A stretch of 64,000 nt of DNA from Dactylonectria macrodidyma (lineage: Eukaryota > Ascomycota > Sordariomycetes > Hypocreales > Nectriaceae). The number at the start of each line of letters is the position of its first letter. Within the stretch, counting starts at the first letter, position 1. The notes below the pieces were generated by a model. It made no database searches, was not told the origin of the DNA, and saw nothing but the letters and a program-made list of their open reading frames with translations. Positions 1 to 11,980 of this stretch are shown piece by piece. The translations under genes and the position numbers were made by a program. The stretch spans positions 1 through 64,000 of the forward strand of contig JAGMUV010000028.1 in assembly GCA_020744425.1 (NCBI GenBank), read 5' to 3'.

Positions 1-232
1 AACTCATGCTAAAGGTGACAAGGAGTAAGCCGTCCAAGTCTTGTGATGGTACTATACTCAAGCTGTAAGGATGGATAGCGATATAATATCAAGGACCCGG
101 TTCAGCATGTGCGTACTCAGCTTCTCCAGACACAGCATCTTATGCTCCCATATATCACGGCCAAGCACCCCACTACATATTCTAAGCTTCAATCTGAAGA
201 TCCAACGACTTGACAGCGACGTCAACGACAAA

Positions 233-1259
233 ATGCCTACGTTCAAGAGCCCCGTTGACGGCACTTCGCTCTACTACCGCTATTACGAACCCACCCCCCT
301 CCCCTCAGCCTCAAACCCTGCCCAACCTCTCACACTGGTGCTCCTCCACGGCTGGCCCATGTCCTCCCGGATGTGGGATCATCTCTTCATGCCTCTCGTC
401 CACGTCCACCGTTTCCGCGTTTTCGCCCCGGACCGACGGGGATTCGGCAATAGCGACTGGAACGCCGGCCCAGCATCTCCGACTCCAGCGGCAGGTAGTG
501 CTCGGGACTCATCGACACCCAGAAGCACAGCCGTGTCCTGGGAGACCTTAACGGGTGACTTGGGCACCCTCCTGGCCGCTCTCGATATTGGCCCTTTCGC
601 CTTCGTCGCAGCGAGTATGGGCTGCCCCGAGTCCATCCTCACGTACCTGTCCTCCGCGTACGTCCGTGCCAACTGCCGCGCTTTCGTCTGGATAGGCCCT
701 AACATGCCCTACAACATCCGTTGCGATGCGTGCCCTGCGGCCCCGCTCCCATATATCTGGGACTTTCTCTCGGCCGGGTTGGGCGGACCAGGCGCCAAGG
801 CCTTCGCTGCCGAACAGCTGGGCGGCGTCTTCCGATTGGACCTGGCCGGCAACGAGCTCCACGAGAGGGTTCTATGGTTCTACGAGAGGTTGGTGTGCCA
901 AGCGGACCCTGTCGCATTGGTGCGAATGCCCGACATCTTTCGGGACGATTTGGTCGCGGAGCTGAAGCGATTCGGAGATTTGACCGGGGTAGAGAAAACG
1001 CCTATCATGGTGCTTCATGGCGACTCGGATACGGGAATGCCGCTGGAAGCAAGCGGGCAGGTGATCAAGGAGATACTGCCATGGACTGACTTGAGAGTGT
1101 ATGAGAATGCGGGCCATGGTGAGTCCTACCATTAACTACACAATACATGATATCCAAAGGCTAGGAGGCTAACGACGCTTAGGTTTGTATTTGACACACG
1201 CAGATCGGGTTCTTAAGGATATTATTGAGGTTGTCGCTCGGAAGCCTGGGGAAGTTTGA
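233..1259 (+). CDS. alpha/beta hydrolase (320 aa, two exons)
   Basis: Exons are 233-1118 and 1183-1259; the 64-nt intron has donor GTGAGT, branch CTAAC and acceptor TTAG. Splicing replaces a premature stop with a C-terminus beginning GLYLTHADRV. Visible fold landmarks are the HGWPMSSRMW oxyanion strand (residues 39-48), the nucleophile elbow AASMG with Ser128, an acid Asp266 in HGDSDTGMP, and His295 in NAGHG directly before the intron. The elbow has Ala where GxSxG usually has Gly. An in-frame ATG at 71 would add 54 residues with no family resemblance, so the ATG at 233 is preferred. The family includes non-haem haloperoxidase-like hydrolases and esterases; the substrate cannot be told from sequence. 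No signal peptide is seen, so it is probably intracellular. Confidence 0.85.
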
Positions 1260-1286
1260 CTTGAAATCGAGACCACTCCATCCACC

Positions 1287-1942
1287 CTAGAACAGTATTA
1301 ACGCACCTACGGCGAGGATGCCAATGTAGCTGCCTGATACAACACTGGCAGATGAAGATTTTCCACTCCCGTTCCCGCTGTCACTTCCGCTTCCGCTGTC
1401 GGTCATGCCCTTACCATCTTTAACACTTGTAATCTTCGTCACGCCATCCGTAGAGAAGCTAACCCCGCGGTTCGTACCAGTCCATGCGCAACCGTCGCCA
1501 GAGCTAGAGAGCTTGCAGGACCCATTGTCGAAATACGTATTGGCCGTTTTATCACTATGTCGCTCAACGTCAGCAGTGGCCTTGTTGTTCAATGCAACCC
1601 ACGACGTGGTATTTAGTGCAGAGAGGGCCTCCACAAGGCAACTTACGTAGGATCGTAACAAGCAACCTCCGGGACGGTGCTGTTAGAAAGCATGCAGATG
1701 TTATCCGCTTTGCAGCATAGGTGATCTTTGTTGCCCCGCAGATACGACGTGGAAGAAGTCGTCAATTGCGTGTCGGTGCCACTGCGGATGCAGACAATGG
1801 CTTTGACGTTGGATTCGACAAAGTTGACGTAGCAAAGAGTGTCAATATCGTTCATGGTGTCGCCATCCCCCTGTGCGAAAGTAGAGTTTGTCAGGAATGC
1901 AAGAGTGGCAACTGAAGCCAAAACACATGATATAAAGCGCAT
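1287..1942 (-). CDS. small secreted, probably GPI-anchored cysteine-containing protein (187 aa)
   Basis: Two exons on the minus strand, 1942-1647 and 1554-1287, with a 92-nt intron (GTAAGT donor, GCTGAC branch, CATAG acceptor). The start at 1942 opens directly into a signal peptide (MRFISCVLASVATLAFL); an ATG ten codons upstream is less likely. The mature part has scattered cysteines, including a CC pair, then a Gly/Ser/Asp-rich low-complexity stretch and a short hydrophobic C-terminal tail ending ILAVGALILF, the usual layout of a GPI-anchor signal. It is likely attached to the plasma membrane or cell wall. I do not recognise a named family. The gene is convergent with the hydrolase, the two stops lying under 30 bases apart. 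Confidence 0.7.
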
Positions 1943-3911
1943 CTTTTGGCTGGTTTTGGGATGGATGTTCAAGAACTCAAGTGAGGTGCCTGCTGTTGAC
2001 GAGGCGAGGTGTTCGAATGGACAAGGACAATTGAACTTGCGAACAGGTGCGGTTCGTCTACTAAATACACCTCCACGTCAAAGCCTCACAGAAGTAGCAT
2101 CAAAGCAAGGGATGGGGTACATCATCAAGAGTTGTGCTCGCAATACGGGATGTTCCGCCATCAAATCGTTGTGGCTGGGGCTCAATATCAATATGGAACG
2201 CCAGGCCCAATCGTACAATGTGCAGACAGAACAAGGGTGTGATTCTCGCTAAGGGCCCAGACCAAACACGGCTGTCTGCCACAATTAGAGATTAGAAGCC
2301 AATTTCCACCCAATTTCCACCAAGGAATCAAGGCCGAGTCGAGCGCTGATCGGGGCTCGAACTTGGTCTGAATAGTCGGATAAAAGAGTGCTTCTCTAGA
2401 GTGATGACAGCAACTGTCTCTGGGACTGCCGGGGTCTCAGTGCTTTGGGAGCTTCTTGGATTTGCCAAGTGCGGTCTAAATAAGCATTCTACTACTAGCA
2501 ACCGTCTGAGCTATAGCGCTCCCCAGACGGATGCAACTACCGGTAGTCAAACATCCACTTGCGGGGGCCGGAGAAGCTTGACGAGGGGAACGGCACTTCG
2601 TGCGTGGTACGCCACAACCCACCCAAAATTAGTGACAGAAACGGGTCGAGATGGGGAGTCGGCTGCTCCATATTAGACGATTGCGGTGGTGCGGCTGGTC
2701 TTAGCGCAGCCTCAGTCTGGTGGCGGAGGATCAAGATAGGCCCGATACCCCAACAGTGCCCCCTCGACGCCGATCTAAACTCGGGTTGCAGGCAGAGGCC
2801 TCGGATGATTCCGTGCCCAAGCCTCAACACCACCGGGCTGTGATAATGGCAACGCCGCTCATCATACCCGGAGCCGTCGATTGGCCGGGCTAGGCCAGCC
2901 TGAACGAGACGCGGCGCAGGGACTCGGGGCCACACTGAGACTCGCTCGAGACGATCTAGTGCCTGACCGGCTGCAAAGCTCAATGCCCTGGACTCTCACC
3001 GGTTCCGCCAGAAGGAAAGCCCTTTGAACAGCAGAGGGAGGTTGTTCCTCCTGTGAGACAAGACGAGCCACACAAAAGTGCTGGCTGAGTACAGCGATAA
3101 GAGGAGGAAGGGTGATCAACCCAGTTTCCGTCGCAATCAGGAGCAGACTGATTGGTGCCGCGGAGGAGGTGAGGAATGAAAGGGAGAACTATTTTTCCGC
3201 CCTCCACAGATTCGACCCAGAGTTCCATAAGAAGTACACGAGGACCAAGGCTTCCATAACCAGTGACCTGCCCTAGCTCGTGTTCTTGTCCAGTTCATGG
3301 TTGTTCAAATGTGGGCATTCGTCCCATGCCGTTCTTCTTCACATCCATGATACGTGAACGAGATGAGCGTATTGTAAGTCGCCTCAACGCCCCAACGCAC
3401 CCAAGCTTCCACAAATTTGCCCAATGATTGGGAAATATGTCCCCACGACTATTGTCCGAAATCGGATATCGGAGGGGGGGGACGAAGGAAGGCCGTGAAA
3501 GGTGGGAGCGCAGAACGAGGTAGGGCGAGACTCGGGCGCTTGGGCGGTGCGAGATGCTGGAAGACTGATTGGGGATGAGGGTAAGGACATAAGATGGCCC
3601 TTGTAGCGGCAGGGTCTTCGGGCCCCTCCTGGCGGTTGGCGGCTGACTTCTGAGGGACAGGCACTGTAGCGTACGTACTGCCTACCTTGGTACTTATTCC
3701 GCTGCAAACGTGGGCAAAAGGTACCTAGTAGGTAGGTATGTAGGTAGGTAACGCAGTCATACACTACAAAGTCTTGCTCGCCATGGTAATAGAACGAGTG
3801 GGAGTCCAAGAGAGAGGAGATAAGTCGGGACCCCGACAGCCTTAGTACCTACTGTGGCTTCCAACCAGGCTTAGCCTCTTTTGTTCGGGGGGGTGAGATG
3901 GGATTACTGTG
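1943..3911. other. gene-poor stretch
   Basis: Only short overlapping reading frames with no recognisable motif or fungal codon pattern occur here, including a 148-codon minus-strand frame at 2537-2983 and a 141-codon one at 3384-3809. Nothing is supported as a gene. The first few hundred bases are the promoter side of the small secreted protein. Confidence 0.5.
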
Positions 3912-4510
3912 TACGGAGGAAGCCTTCAAAAGTTTTTGGTCAAGAAAAAGCAATAACAATGCCACGCCAGGGATAAATACGAAGGGGTACTTAGAGCAAA
4001 CTTGAACCCACTAAACGCAATCAGAATATAGCAGGTCCTAGTCGGTACTTCAAAAATGAGCTTCCCCCGTAACCGCTAAGGTTATAGGGGAATTAGGGAG
4101 AGACCCTACTGTAAATCAATCCTCGTGTGATGTATCGGAAAGTATTTACAGGGGTTAGAGGATGTGGCGTTCATTAGCGTGACCGAATACTTTTGAAGGC
4201 GACATCTATACGGAGGAAGAGTTCAAAAGTCCTTGCCAAGCTAAAATCAAGAAAAAGCAACGTCTCCATAACTGGGCTAAATACAAGAAGTACTTCAATC
4301 CAATCTAGCACTGCTAAACGCTAGCAGGCTACAGCAGATTCTAGTGAGCGACTAAGCAGCAAGCCTCGCCTACGCCCTCTGAAGTTATAGGCGTGTTAAG
4401 CGACGGCCTTCTGGAGCAGATGGGGTGTGATGTATCCCAAGTAACTAACAGGGATTGCGGGAAGTGGCGTAATTAGCCCACAGCAAGGACTTTTAAAGTC
4501 TTCCTCCGTA
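3912..4510. mobile_element. two tandem diverged copies of a ~300-bp MITE
   Basis: A copy starts TACGGAGGAAG at 3912 and another at 4209; the right end at 4510 is CTTCCTCCGTA. The outer ends form inverted repeats of about 22 bp (TACGGAGGAAG followed by a variant of CTTCAAAAGT). The first copy ends in a decayed ACTTTTGAAGGC at 4189-4200. Both copies share internal landmarks in the same order (AAGAAAAAGCAA, CTAAACGC, GTGTGATGTATC), so they are related repeats. There is no ORF. Ends in CGG...CCG flanked by TA suggest a Tc1/mariner-type MITE, which is an inference. Confidence 0.65.
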
Positions 4511-5980
4511 GTTGGCTGGAGGTCCGGCGGGGAGGGGATGCGGGATGAGCCCACCCATGCCAGTGTCAACAGGTACTACGCACTCCGTAGTATGTATATT
4601 TGCGATGTGCAGAGAGCTTGGGCCAAAAACCCTGGCTAGAGGGTCAAGTACTGTACGATAGTCACCACGTACGTACTTTCAGGGCTCTTATTTAAAACAT
4701 CACCGGTTTTCATAGTAGGCATATGCCCGTTAGAACTAAGTGACTTTAATATTAAGAAGGTAACTTAGTCCAGAGCTTCCTGGAGAAGCCACAAGGGACG
4801 TATTTAGGAGCCAGTGGCAGTGGAAATCCTGGTCCCAGGCAATCAGCCCGGTGATTAGGAACCAGTTATCGATACCGAAGCCAAGATGGTCCACCAATCC
4901 TCAGTATTGAAATCGACTTAGGTGGTTGGTTCGGAAGATGCCATTGCGAATTCGCACAAGTGATGGGGGTGGCTTGCTGGAGATGATGCATAGGGCAAGT
5001 TCCACGCGCTTGGACCATATCGCATTGACGCATCCGCCAATGCCTTCGCACTTGTCCCAAGTCGTGACTGACAGCACAGAGGCCCGACCAGTTTTGGTGG
5101 CTTGATTGCGCGAATAAGAACCAACATCCAATCATATCTTGTTGGCTCAGCCCCAACGCAAACTATCAAAACCTGCGTCTCATTTCGGCAGTTAGAAGGA
5201 TCTGCAGTCCCACACCGCTGGGATCACGACCAAGCAGCCCTGACCCCAGTGCAGGCTTACGGCATACAAAGGCAATAAATGCCAATATTGAGATTTGGCA
5301 AACGACGCTGCCGGGCCGGAGAGCCGTTTCCAGGATGTCCGGGTGGAACAAGCCAGAGCACTATCTGTTCGTCAGTTCTGCGACAGAAGAGGCTGAAGAC
5401 GGCATCACATTCATCACGAATTTGCGCAAAAACAGGATGACAGAGATTTGTGGGCCTATGGCCTGGATTCGCATTTGATTCTAACATCTCACCGAAGGGA
5501 CACGAGTGTTGCGGCTATCGGAAGTTGCCGTGCTGTCTCTTCGTCACGCACGTTCACGGAGACGGAAGTGATCGACGGGACGAGAGCTACTGAGCTACGT
5601 CTGACGACTTCAGCGCAGGCCACAATTCAAGTCGCAGTTCAATCCAGCTTGAATTGAGGGATTGAGGCCCCAATTCAACTCAATTCAACTCAATTCGGCG
5701 GCCGACCAGCTCAACGCAATTCAATCTGCGAATAGCTTTAAATTGAACTCGATTGAGATCTAGAATAACTCAATCTTCCAGCTCTGGATGGCTGATGTGA
5801 GGCTCCATGTCCCCCTTGCTTGACCTCCGGGTATGCGGGAGCCCATAGGCTCGCGGTACCCGCGAATTTAAAATTTCACGGATACCGCGAATATGACTAA
5901 GCACCGTTGCCATAGCGATTTTCAACCACTGATCTAACGAGGTCACGCTCTTCCTTCTCCGGTCATCCTTCTCTATGCTA
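4511..5980. other. gene-poor stretch with AT-rich simple repeats
   Basis: No supported gene. A perfect 7-bp inverted repeat (TACTACG/CGTAGTA) lies near 4575. Around 5650-5760 there is a run of imperfect CAATT/AATTCAACTC repeats. Short frames at 4866-5657 have no recognisable content. Confidence 0.45.
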
Positions 5981-6761
5981 CCATGCAGTACCCCTCCACC
6001 GGTAAGACCCCTCTACCGGTAAGCAAAAAGTTTTTTTCCCCATACAAAATCCACTTTTTTAACCTCATGGGAAAAACTTAATAAAAACAGTTAAAATAAA
6101 TTTATTTCCAGAATTCAGGTTATAACTGAATAAATTTTAATATTTTCTCGGTCTTTTAACTTTACGGCTGCTGTGGGTACGTAAGACGGGTAACTCTTCC
6201 GCCTCCGAATTTGAACTTCCATCCTCTTGCATCCCTCTTACCTCAATCGTATCCTCAATAGCCTCTGTCTCTTCAATTGCCTAGATTGGCTCGGAAATAG
6301 TTTCATCAGCTACTAGAGTCTTAGCTAATGTTATGAACTTCTTATTAGGATTGGGTATCGCCTTCCTCTTCTTGCCTCTACTTAACCGGCCGACTTCCTC
6401 CTCTAGACTAGTGATTCTTACGCTTAGAGAGGCTATCTTTGACTCTTGGGCTTTAAACCCTTTTGATATTACAGAATACCGTCTTCTAGTAGAAGGGGTC
6501 TTGTTCTTTCCTAGATCTCTGATATGATGGCTGGTCTTTAGCGTATTACCAGAGTCGCGTTGTCTGTTACTGCAGCCCTCTGATGTAGGCATAGTTTCCT
6601 TCTTGTCTGGCTGAATCTCTGAATATATGAGGGCTTTCGGTTGTAAAATTGGCTAATTTCTAGTCACTCTCTAACCTAAGAGGATATTCTTCTTAGTCAT
6701 ACTCACTTTCCTGGCTTTGGCATATGCTTTGATAAAGTTGACTTTATTTACTAGCGCAGAA

Positions 6762-7060
6762 TGTTGCATCTAGGAGATGGAAGTGATCATGTGTGTGAGA
6801 AGCTCTTGCTATTCTTCCTATCTAATGAGGGTCTTTGGGTCAGTCTTATAGATGAAGAGACTGATGATGACCTCGGACAGCCAAGAGGGTCCGGATGCTA
6901 CGGACTATTTGACTTTATCTAGCTATCCTCCTGATCATAGCTTGTGACGAAGCTGATGACGAGGCCAGTGACGAGGAAAGTGGCTGTGGAACCTTATGAT
7001 GAAGGGCAGAAAGCTTGACTGTTGTCATAACTGCAAAATCCGATATCCCGAAATGTGACA
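6762..7060. mobile_element. probable solo LTR (299 bp) inside pogo copy A
   Basis: Absent from pogo copy B at the equivalent point near 8862. The inserted segment starts TGTTGCATC and ends GTGACA, giving the TG...CA termini of an LTR. It is flanked by the 5-bp direct repeat CAGAA (6757-6761 and 7061-7065), which matches a target-site duplication. No internal coding region is present. Confidence 0.65.
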
Positions 7061-7258
7061 CAGAATCAGTTAGGCTTGTCAGTTTTTGCAGTTCTTTGCG
7101 ATATACAGTTTTAGAGGTATTAAAAACGCTATTGTCTAGCGGCTGGAGACCATGAGAGCAATGTGCCGGCAGGTAACAGTAATATACATTATTCAAAAAG
7201 CATATAGCCATCCACTCATCCTAGATTTTGAATTAGCGACGTTCATAATTCAGACTAG

Positions 7259-7828
7259 TGAAACGACCTTAGCGGACGAGGAAGAAACCACACCCAAATG
7301 GCTGCTATCTTTCCGGGGCCGCTGGGGCCAATCGCGACTGACGCTGTCTCGCCGCCTCAAGCAGAGGTCGACAGCGGCTGCTTCCAGCACCACCGCAGGT
7401 GAAGATGACGGGCCGGTCTCTTCAAGATAGCTAGGAAAGTGTCTAATTAGACACTCTGTCAGGTTGGATCGCCGCTGCGGATTGTGGCAAGGCTCGAAAA
7501 GATGAAGGTTGCAGCGGCGGGTCCGGGCTTGGGTGGAAGACCGCGGACGTGGTCGGTCGGCTCGCAGGAAGAGGGCGTATTCGGCCGGATTAAAAGAGGT
7601 CTGATAGAAAGCAGGAAGTCCGTAATAAAATTGATAGTCATACAGTCTAGAAAATAACAGTGCCGTTGAATCCCGCAGCTGAGAGGCTTCTCTACCTCCC
7701 CAGCTGTTGAAGCTGATGTCCTGATGATGATCTTTTTTCCGAAAACCTAGAAAATTCCTGAGACCTAGAGAGTTGAATCTCTAGTCTCCACAACCCTATC
7801 TAACCCCTGTCCCGCCACAATCGCATCA
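7259..7828. mobile_element. second insertion in copy A, possible solo LTR (570 bp)
   Basis: Defined by alignment with copy B, which lacks it near 9050. The direct repeat ACTAGT flanks the insertion (7254-7259 and 7828-7833). If the target duplication is the central CTAG, the insert starts TGAAACGACC and ends GCATCA, LTR-like termini. It is GC-richer than the surrounding RIP-affected DNA. It could be a solo LTR or another non-coding element; element type is uncertain. Confidence 0.5.
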
Positions 7829-8079
7829 CTAGTTAGGTACTTGCAGATGTATGGCTTCTATGGCTATCTAATATAATAAGTCTGGCATTAGACTTATCTT
7901 CTGGCCGGGTTTGAGGCAGATAGACGTCTTTAAGCCACTTAATTGCGATGTGGTTGTCCGTCCAGCCATTTTCAGAAGTGATATAATACCAGTCGGCTAT
8001 CTTCTTGAACTCATTGATAAATCACTGCTGCTAAAGTTCTTTGCTTTTAAAAATAATACCAGGTTTCAGAAGACAGCTA

Positions 8080-9985
8080 CCATGCAGTACCCACCTACCG
8101 GCAGTACCCACCTACCGGCAAGCAAAAAAAAAGTTTCCCCATACAAAGTGCAACTTTTTAACCTAATGGGAAAAAGTCACTGAAAATAATAAGAATACAA
8201 TTATTTCTAGAATTCGGGTTATAATTAAATGAATTTTAATATTTTCTCAGTCTTTTTACCTCACGGCCGCTGCGGGTGCGTACGACAGGTAACTCTTCAG
8301 CCTCCGAATTTGAACTTTCATCCTCCTGCATCCCTCCTACCTCGATTACATCCTCAACAGCCCCTGTCTCTTCACTTGCTTGGATTAGCTTGGGAATAGT
8401 TTCGCCAGTCACTAGAGCCTTAGATAATGTCATAAAATTCTTATTGGGATTGGGTATCGCCTTCCTCTTCTTGCCTCTACTTAACCGGCCGACTTCCTCC
8501 TCCAGACTGGTGATTCTTGCGCTTAAGGAGGCTATCTTTGACTCTTGGGCTTTAAACCCTTTTGATATTACAGAATACCGTCTTCTAGTAGAAGGGGTCT
8601 TGTTCTTTCCCAGATCTCTGATATGACGGCTGGTCTTTGGCGTATTATCAGAGTCGCGTTGTCCGTCACTGAGGCCCTCTGATGCAGGCGTCGTTTCCTT
8701 CTTGTCTGGTTGAATCTCCGGATGTGTGAGGGCTTTCCGTCGTGAAATTGGCCAATTTCCAGTCACTCTCCAACCTGAGAGTATGTTTTTCTTAGTCATA
8801 CCCACTTCCCTGGCTTTAGCATAAGCCTTAATGAAGTTGACCTTATCTACCGGTGCAGAATCAGTCAGGCTTGCCAGTTTTTGCAGTTCTTTACGATATG
8901 CAGCTTTAGAGGCATTAAAAACGCTATTGTCCAGCGGCTAGAGACCATGAGAGCAATGTGCCGGCAGGTAATAACAGTATACGTTGTTTAAGAAGCAGGT
9001 AGCCATCCACTCATCCTGGATAATGAGTTAGTGACATTTATGATTTAGAACAGGTAGATACTTACAGATACATGGCTTCTATGGCCATCTAATATAATGA
9101 GTCTCGCATCAGACTCATCTGCCGGTTGGGTTTAAGGCAGATAGACCTCTTTGAGCCACTCAACTGCGATGTGGTTGTCCGTCCAGCCGTTTTCAGAGGT
9201 GATATAATACCAGTCGGCTATTATCTTGAATTCGTCGATAAACCACTGCTACTAAAGTGCTTTGCCTTTGAAAATAATCCCCGGTTTTAGAAGACGGCTA
9301 TCTGCTGTCACGGCTTCGATAAAGCTAGTCTAAGCGCAGGACTGAGAGCCTTTGAGGAAGGCCTTCCTCTTCGGATCGCTACTGCTGATAACCAAGGAAT
9401 CCAAGCCTATATTAGGAATGGATTAGTGGGATTAATGATCAAAACGATAAATACTCACTAAATCCAGCTATAATACTGCCCTTATTAACATTAACTGTAT
9501 TCTTAGGCTTAATCTAGCTATACTCGCTCTCCCAGATATCAAAGTACTAATTGACAGCCATTAGAATAAAAGAATTGAACCTTGCAGCCTCCTGACGTTT
9601 TCCTACCTTCGTCTTCATCTTTGAATGACGTTTTATAAACCTGGCTAGCTAGTGTATACTGATAGGCCTTTCCCTGCCTTGTTGCCTTATAAGGGCAGCG
9701 ACGGTGGCGCGAACTTGACTGTGAGAAGGGGCATAGCCCAGGGCCTCTTGCCGAAGTATCCATATAGCTAACTTGGCTTCCTGAGACCTGGATAATAGCT
9801 GGGCAGGCTGGGTAACCTCGGACTTAGACGGTAGACCTCTTAATCGGTCCGAAAGAGTGGTTTGAGGCATGCTATGCTTCTGAGCGGATTGGTTCTGGGA
9901 GAGGCCGTTATCTGTAATATATAATATTGCTTTAATAGTGTCATTCTCTGTATAAGACATTCGAGGCATTTTTAAAGCGATTATA
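8080..9985 (-). pseudogene. pogo-type DDE_1 transposase, copy B, degenerate
   Basis: The N-terminus at 9969-9649 is a pipsqueak/CENP-B-like DNA-binding region (MSYTENDTIKAILYI, then QTTLSDRLRG). The DDE region, 9.0-9.5 kb, is readable only through stops, with LIILDGH, CSHGL-PLDNSVF and a stop in place of Gln. The C-terminal frame 8805-8236 starts with GWRVTGNWPIS and ends in a basic, acidic-flanked coiled-coil region. The 3' end is TA + CCATGCAGTACCC. I could not find the matching inverted repeat beyond the 5' end near 10,000, so that side is truncated or altered. Non-functional. Confidence 0.75.
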
Positions 9986-11800
9986 GAAGGCTGGTGTCAA
10001 TAAAATTTAATGAAGCTTTAGGGACGCTGGTTTACAAAGGAGGCATTTTGAGAAATTTTATATTAGCATCATACGACCATACCGCTTATGTGATCAAAAA
10101 AGCAATGTGATAATATCAAACGAAATGAAACTATTAATAAAACAGACATTGTTTCATAGCAATAGCTTCAATTTTGGCCGAGCACTGTGTAATTGAAGTT
10201 GGGTAATTACACGGACCATTTCATCAAGCCAAATACTGATCCCCATTAGACAAGAGCAGCAGCATCTTGGGATGGCTGCCAGGTCGTGTAGAGTTAGAGT
10301 TAGCACGCGACTGCAACGCAAATGCTGCGACAAGTGTGGCATTCTTTCACAAGTGATTGGCAAAATAAAAACTTTTTGCACCATCCTTCTCAATACGACT
10401 GTCATATCATTGTTCTACCGGCTCTAAGTCTATATCGTTCCCCGCCCCTTCATAAGCCATCGCCGCTAACTATACAAACGTGCAGATGCTATGCACATCT
10501 TGACTAAAGCACTACCAGGAACCTGCTGGTAGCAGGCTGCTAATCACAATATAAGCGAGTTCTCCGATGTGACTGAGCCCCGACGCTCTGATCTTTCACC
10601 TCGGTCAGCATTGTTCGAAAGCATCATGTAAGTCATGGCCGACTGAATCCAAATGGAAACGTGATTAGGGTGTTGTCGAAGGAATATGTTGTAGTCGACA
10701 CCGCCTCGCCAGTCTAGAGGTCTCGCACTTCGACGGCGAACGTGCGCTTGGCCAGGTTTATCTCGGTGATCGAGCCCATGCTGGTCTCTGATGACCGAAG
10801 TAAGACTTCAAGGTCTCCTGTAGTTTGTCTGAGGCATGAAATTTTCCAGATGCAGTTTGCATATACCACTGGTACAGAGTCCGCCCACCAGCCTTCCGTG
10901 GCTTCGATTATATGCCGCCCCGCAGATTGTCAGTTCTGTTTCGCGCTACCTCGCAAGATCTCTCTTGCAAGGCCGACCGTGTCTCGCGCGAGTTTGTCCA
11001 CTTGCATCCTCTCTGTACCCAGAACAGCCGAGCAACGCAGTGTCGCCCTCCCTACTAACCAAGGTGCCTTGTCGTTCTCTGTGCGGGTTTAAGAGTGCCG
11101 TTTCTTCTCGTTCGTTTTCGCCGTGACTATTTCCCCTTCCTGTAGCTTATTTAGCGCGTCTTAGTGTCCTTATAGCAGAGCAGCCCAGAAGCATCCCAAG
11201 GGTGTCCTATTCCACAACCTCTATGTTCATCGTTTGTAGGCTCGATTTCGCGGTCGCGTTTCGGGTGGTTTTTCAAGTAGTCCCTTGTTATATATCTATC
11301 TATATATAGGGGGCTGGAGGCATCCTTGATCAACACAATCATCATCTTTGGTCTCCACATCGTATTGATCACTATCACCCTGATCGAATTGACCGTATCG
11401 GATCCATCACCTGCCATAGTTTTTGGCTTTGATGCCTCCTATTCGCAAGGTGAAGACTCCAGGAAATGGTCAAGTATCCACGTCTGTCGCGAATGGCGAT
11501 GGATCTCTTTTCAATTCTTTGCGATGTCTTCCGAGCCAACCCGAATATTCAGTCTCGCAGGGCAGATGGTTACAGCTCAGAGAGACCGACTCCAGACGGA
11601 CATAGAAGCAGATCAATGCATCTCATCGTGGGAGAAAAGTGGGGCTATCCAATACTCAAATCGATCCAAATCGAATCGATCATTTTTGTATCCAAATCAA
11701 ATCAAATTGAAGTCTCGATGTGATTTGATTTATTTGTTTGCAAGCTTGGTCGGCATCATTCTGATTGATGCATATTGCGTCTGCCCATAGACGCATGGCG
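9986..11800. other. gene-poor stretch
   Basis: Several reading frames of 60-150 codons overlap on both strands (for example 10742-11126 and 11326-11790) without motifs or splice-consistent extension. TATC simple repeats lie near 11290, and imperfect AAATCGA/CAAATC repeats at 11655-11730. No gene is supported. Confidence 0.45.
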
Positions 11801-11829
11801 GTTGTTGGGTTTCGAAAGTATCGGCTGGA

Positions 11830-11980
11830 GGGGTGTGGCGTGTCCCCATACGTATGACAATGCTGTGTATTCAGGGACGAATTGGAGAGAAGCAGTCGCC
11901 AGACCGCACTGAATCGGGTCGGTCAACCTCTTCGCAGGGGAAAGTTGAAGGAGACGAATCTCGCCGCCTATTCGGGCCAT
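11830..11980 (-). pseudogene. HET-domain gene fragment
   Basis: A minus-strand frame encodes GEIRLLQLSP, a short spacer, then PEYTALSYVWG. This is the start of the fungal HET (heterokaryon incompatibility) domain, where the ALSYVWG block is the most conserved feature. The similarity ends soon after and no downstream HET blocks follow, so only about 50 residues remain. Fragment of a vegetative-incompatibility-type gene. Confidence 0.7.

Larger units (their letters stand above)
5981..8079 (-). mobile_element. pogo-type transposon remnant, copy A (3' part, broken)
   Basis: Begins with CCATGCAGTACCC directly after a TA at 5979-5980. Minus-strand frames carry the C-terminal coiled-coil region (6281-6592, with the block TSLEEEVGRLSRGKKRK) and the DDE-domain end SHGLQPLDNSVF near 7130. 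The same blocks recur in copy B at 8.1-9.3 kb. Copy A is interrupted by two insertions not present in B, at 6762-7060 and 7259-7828. It stops at 8079, where an identical end CCATGCAGTACCC starts copy B. Many stops make it inactive. The family is the DDE_1/pogo group common in fungi. Confidence 0.75.

Noticed and set aside
71..232. 54-codon N-terminal extension of the alpha/beta hydrolase
   Set aside because: In frame, but unlike the family and not a convincing targeting sequence; the ATG at 233 starts directly before the conserved fold.
2537..3809. ORFs of 140-150 codons on the minus strand
   Set aside because: Composition looks non-coding (many Arg, Pro and Ser without pattern) and no homologous feature was recognised.
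6915..7211. 98-codon minus-strand ORF as a separate gene
   Set aside because: It runs from pogo DDE sequence into the inserted LTR, so it is a chance join.
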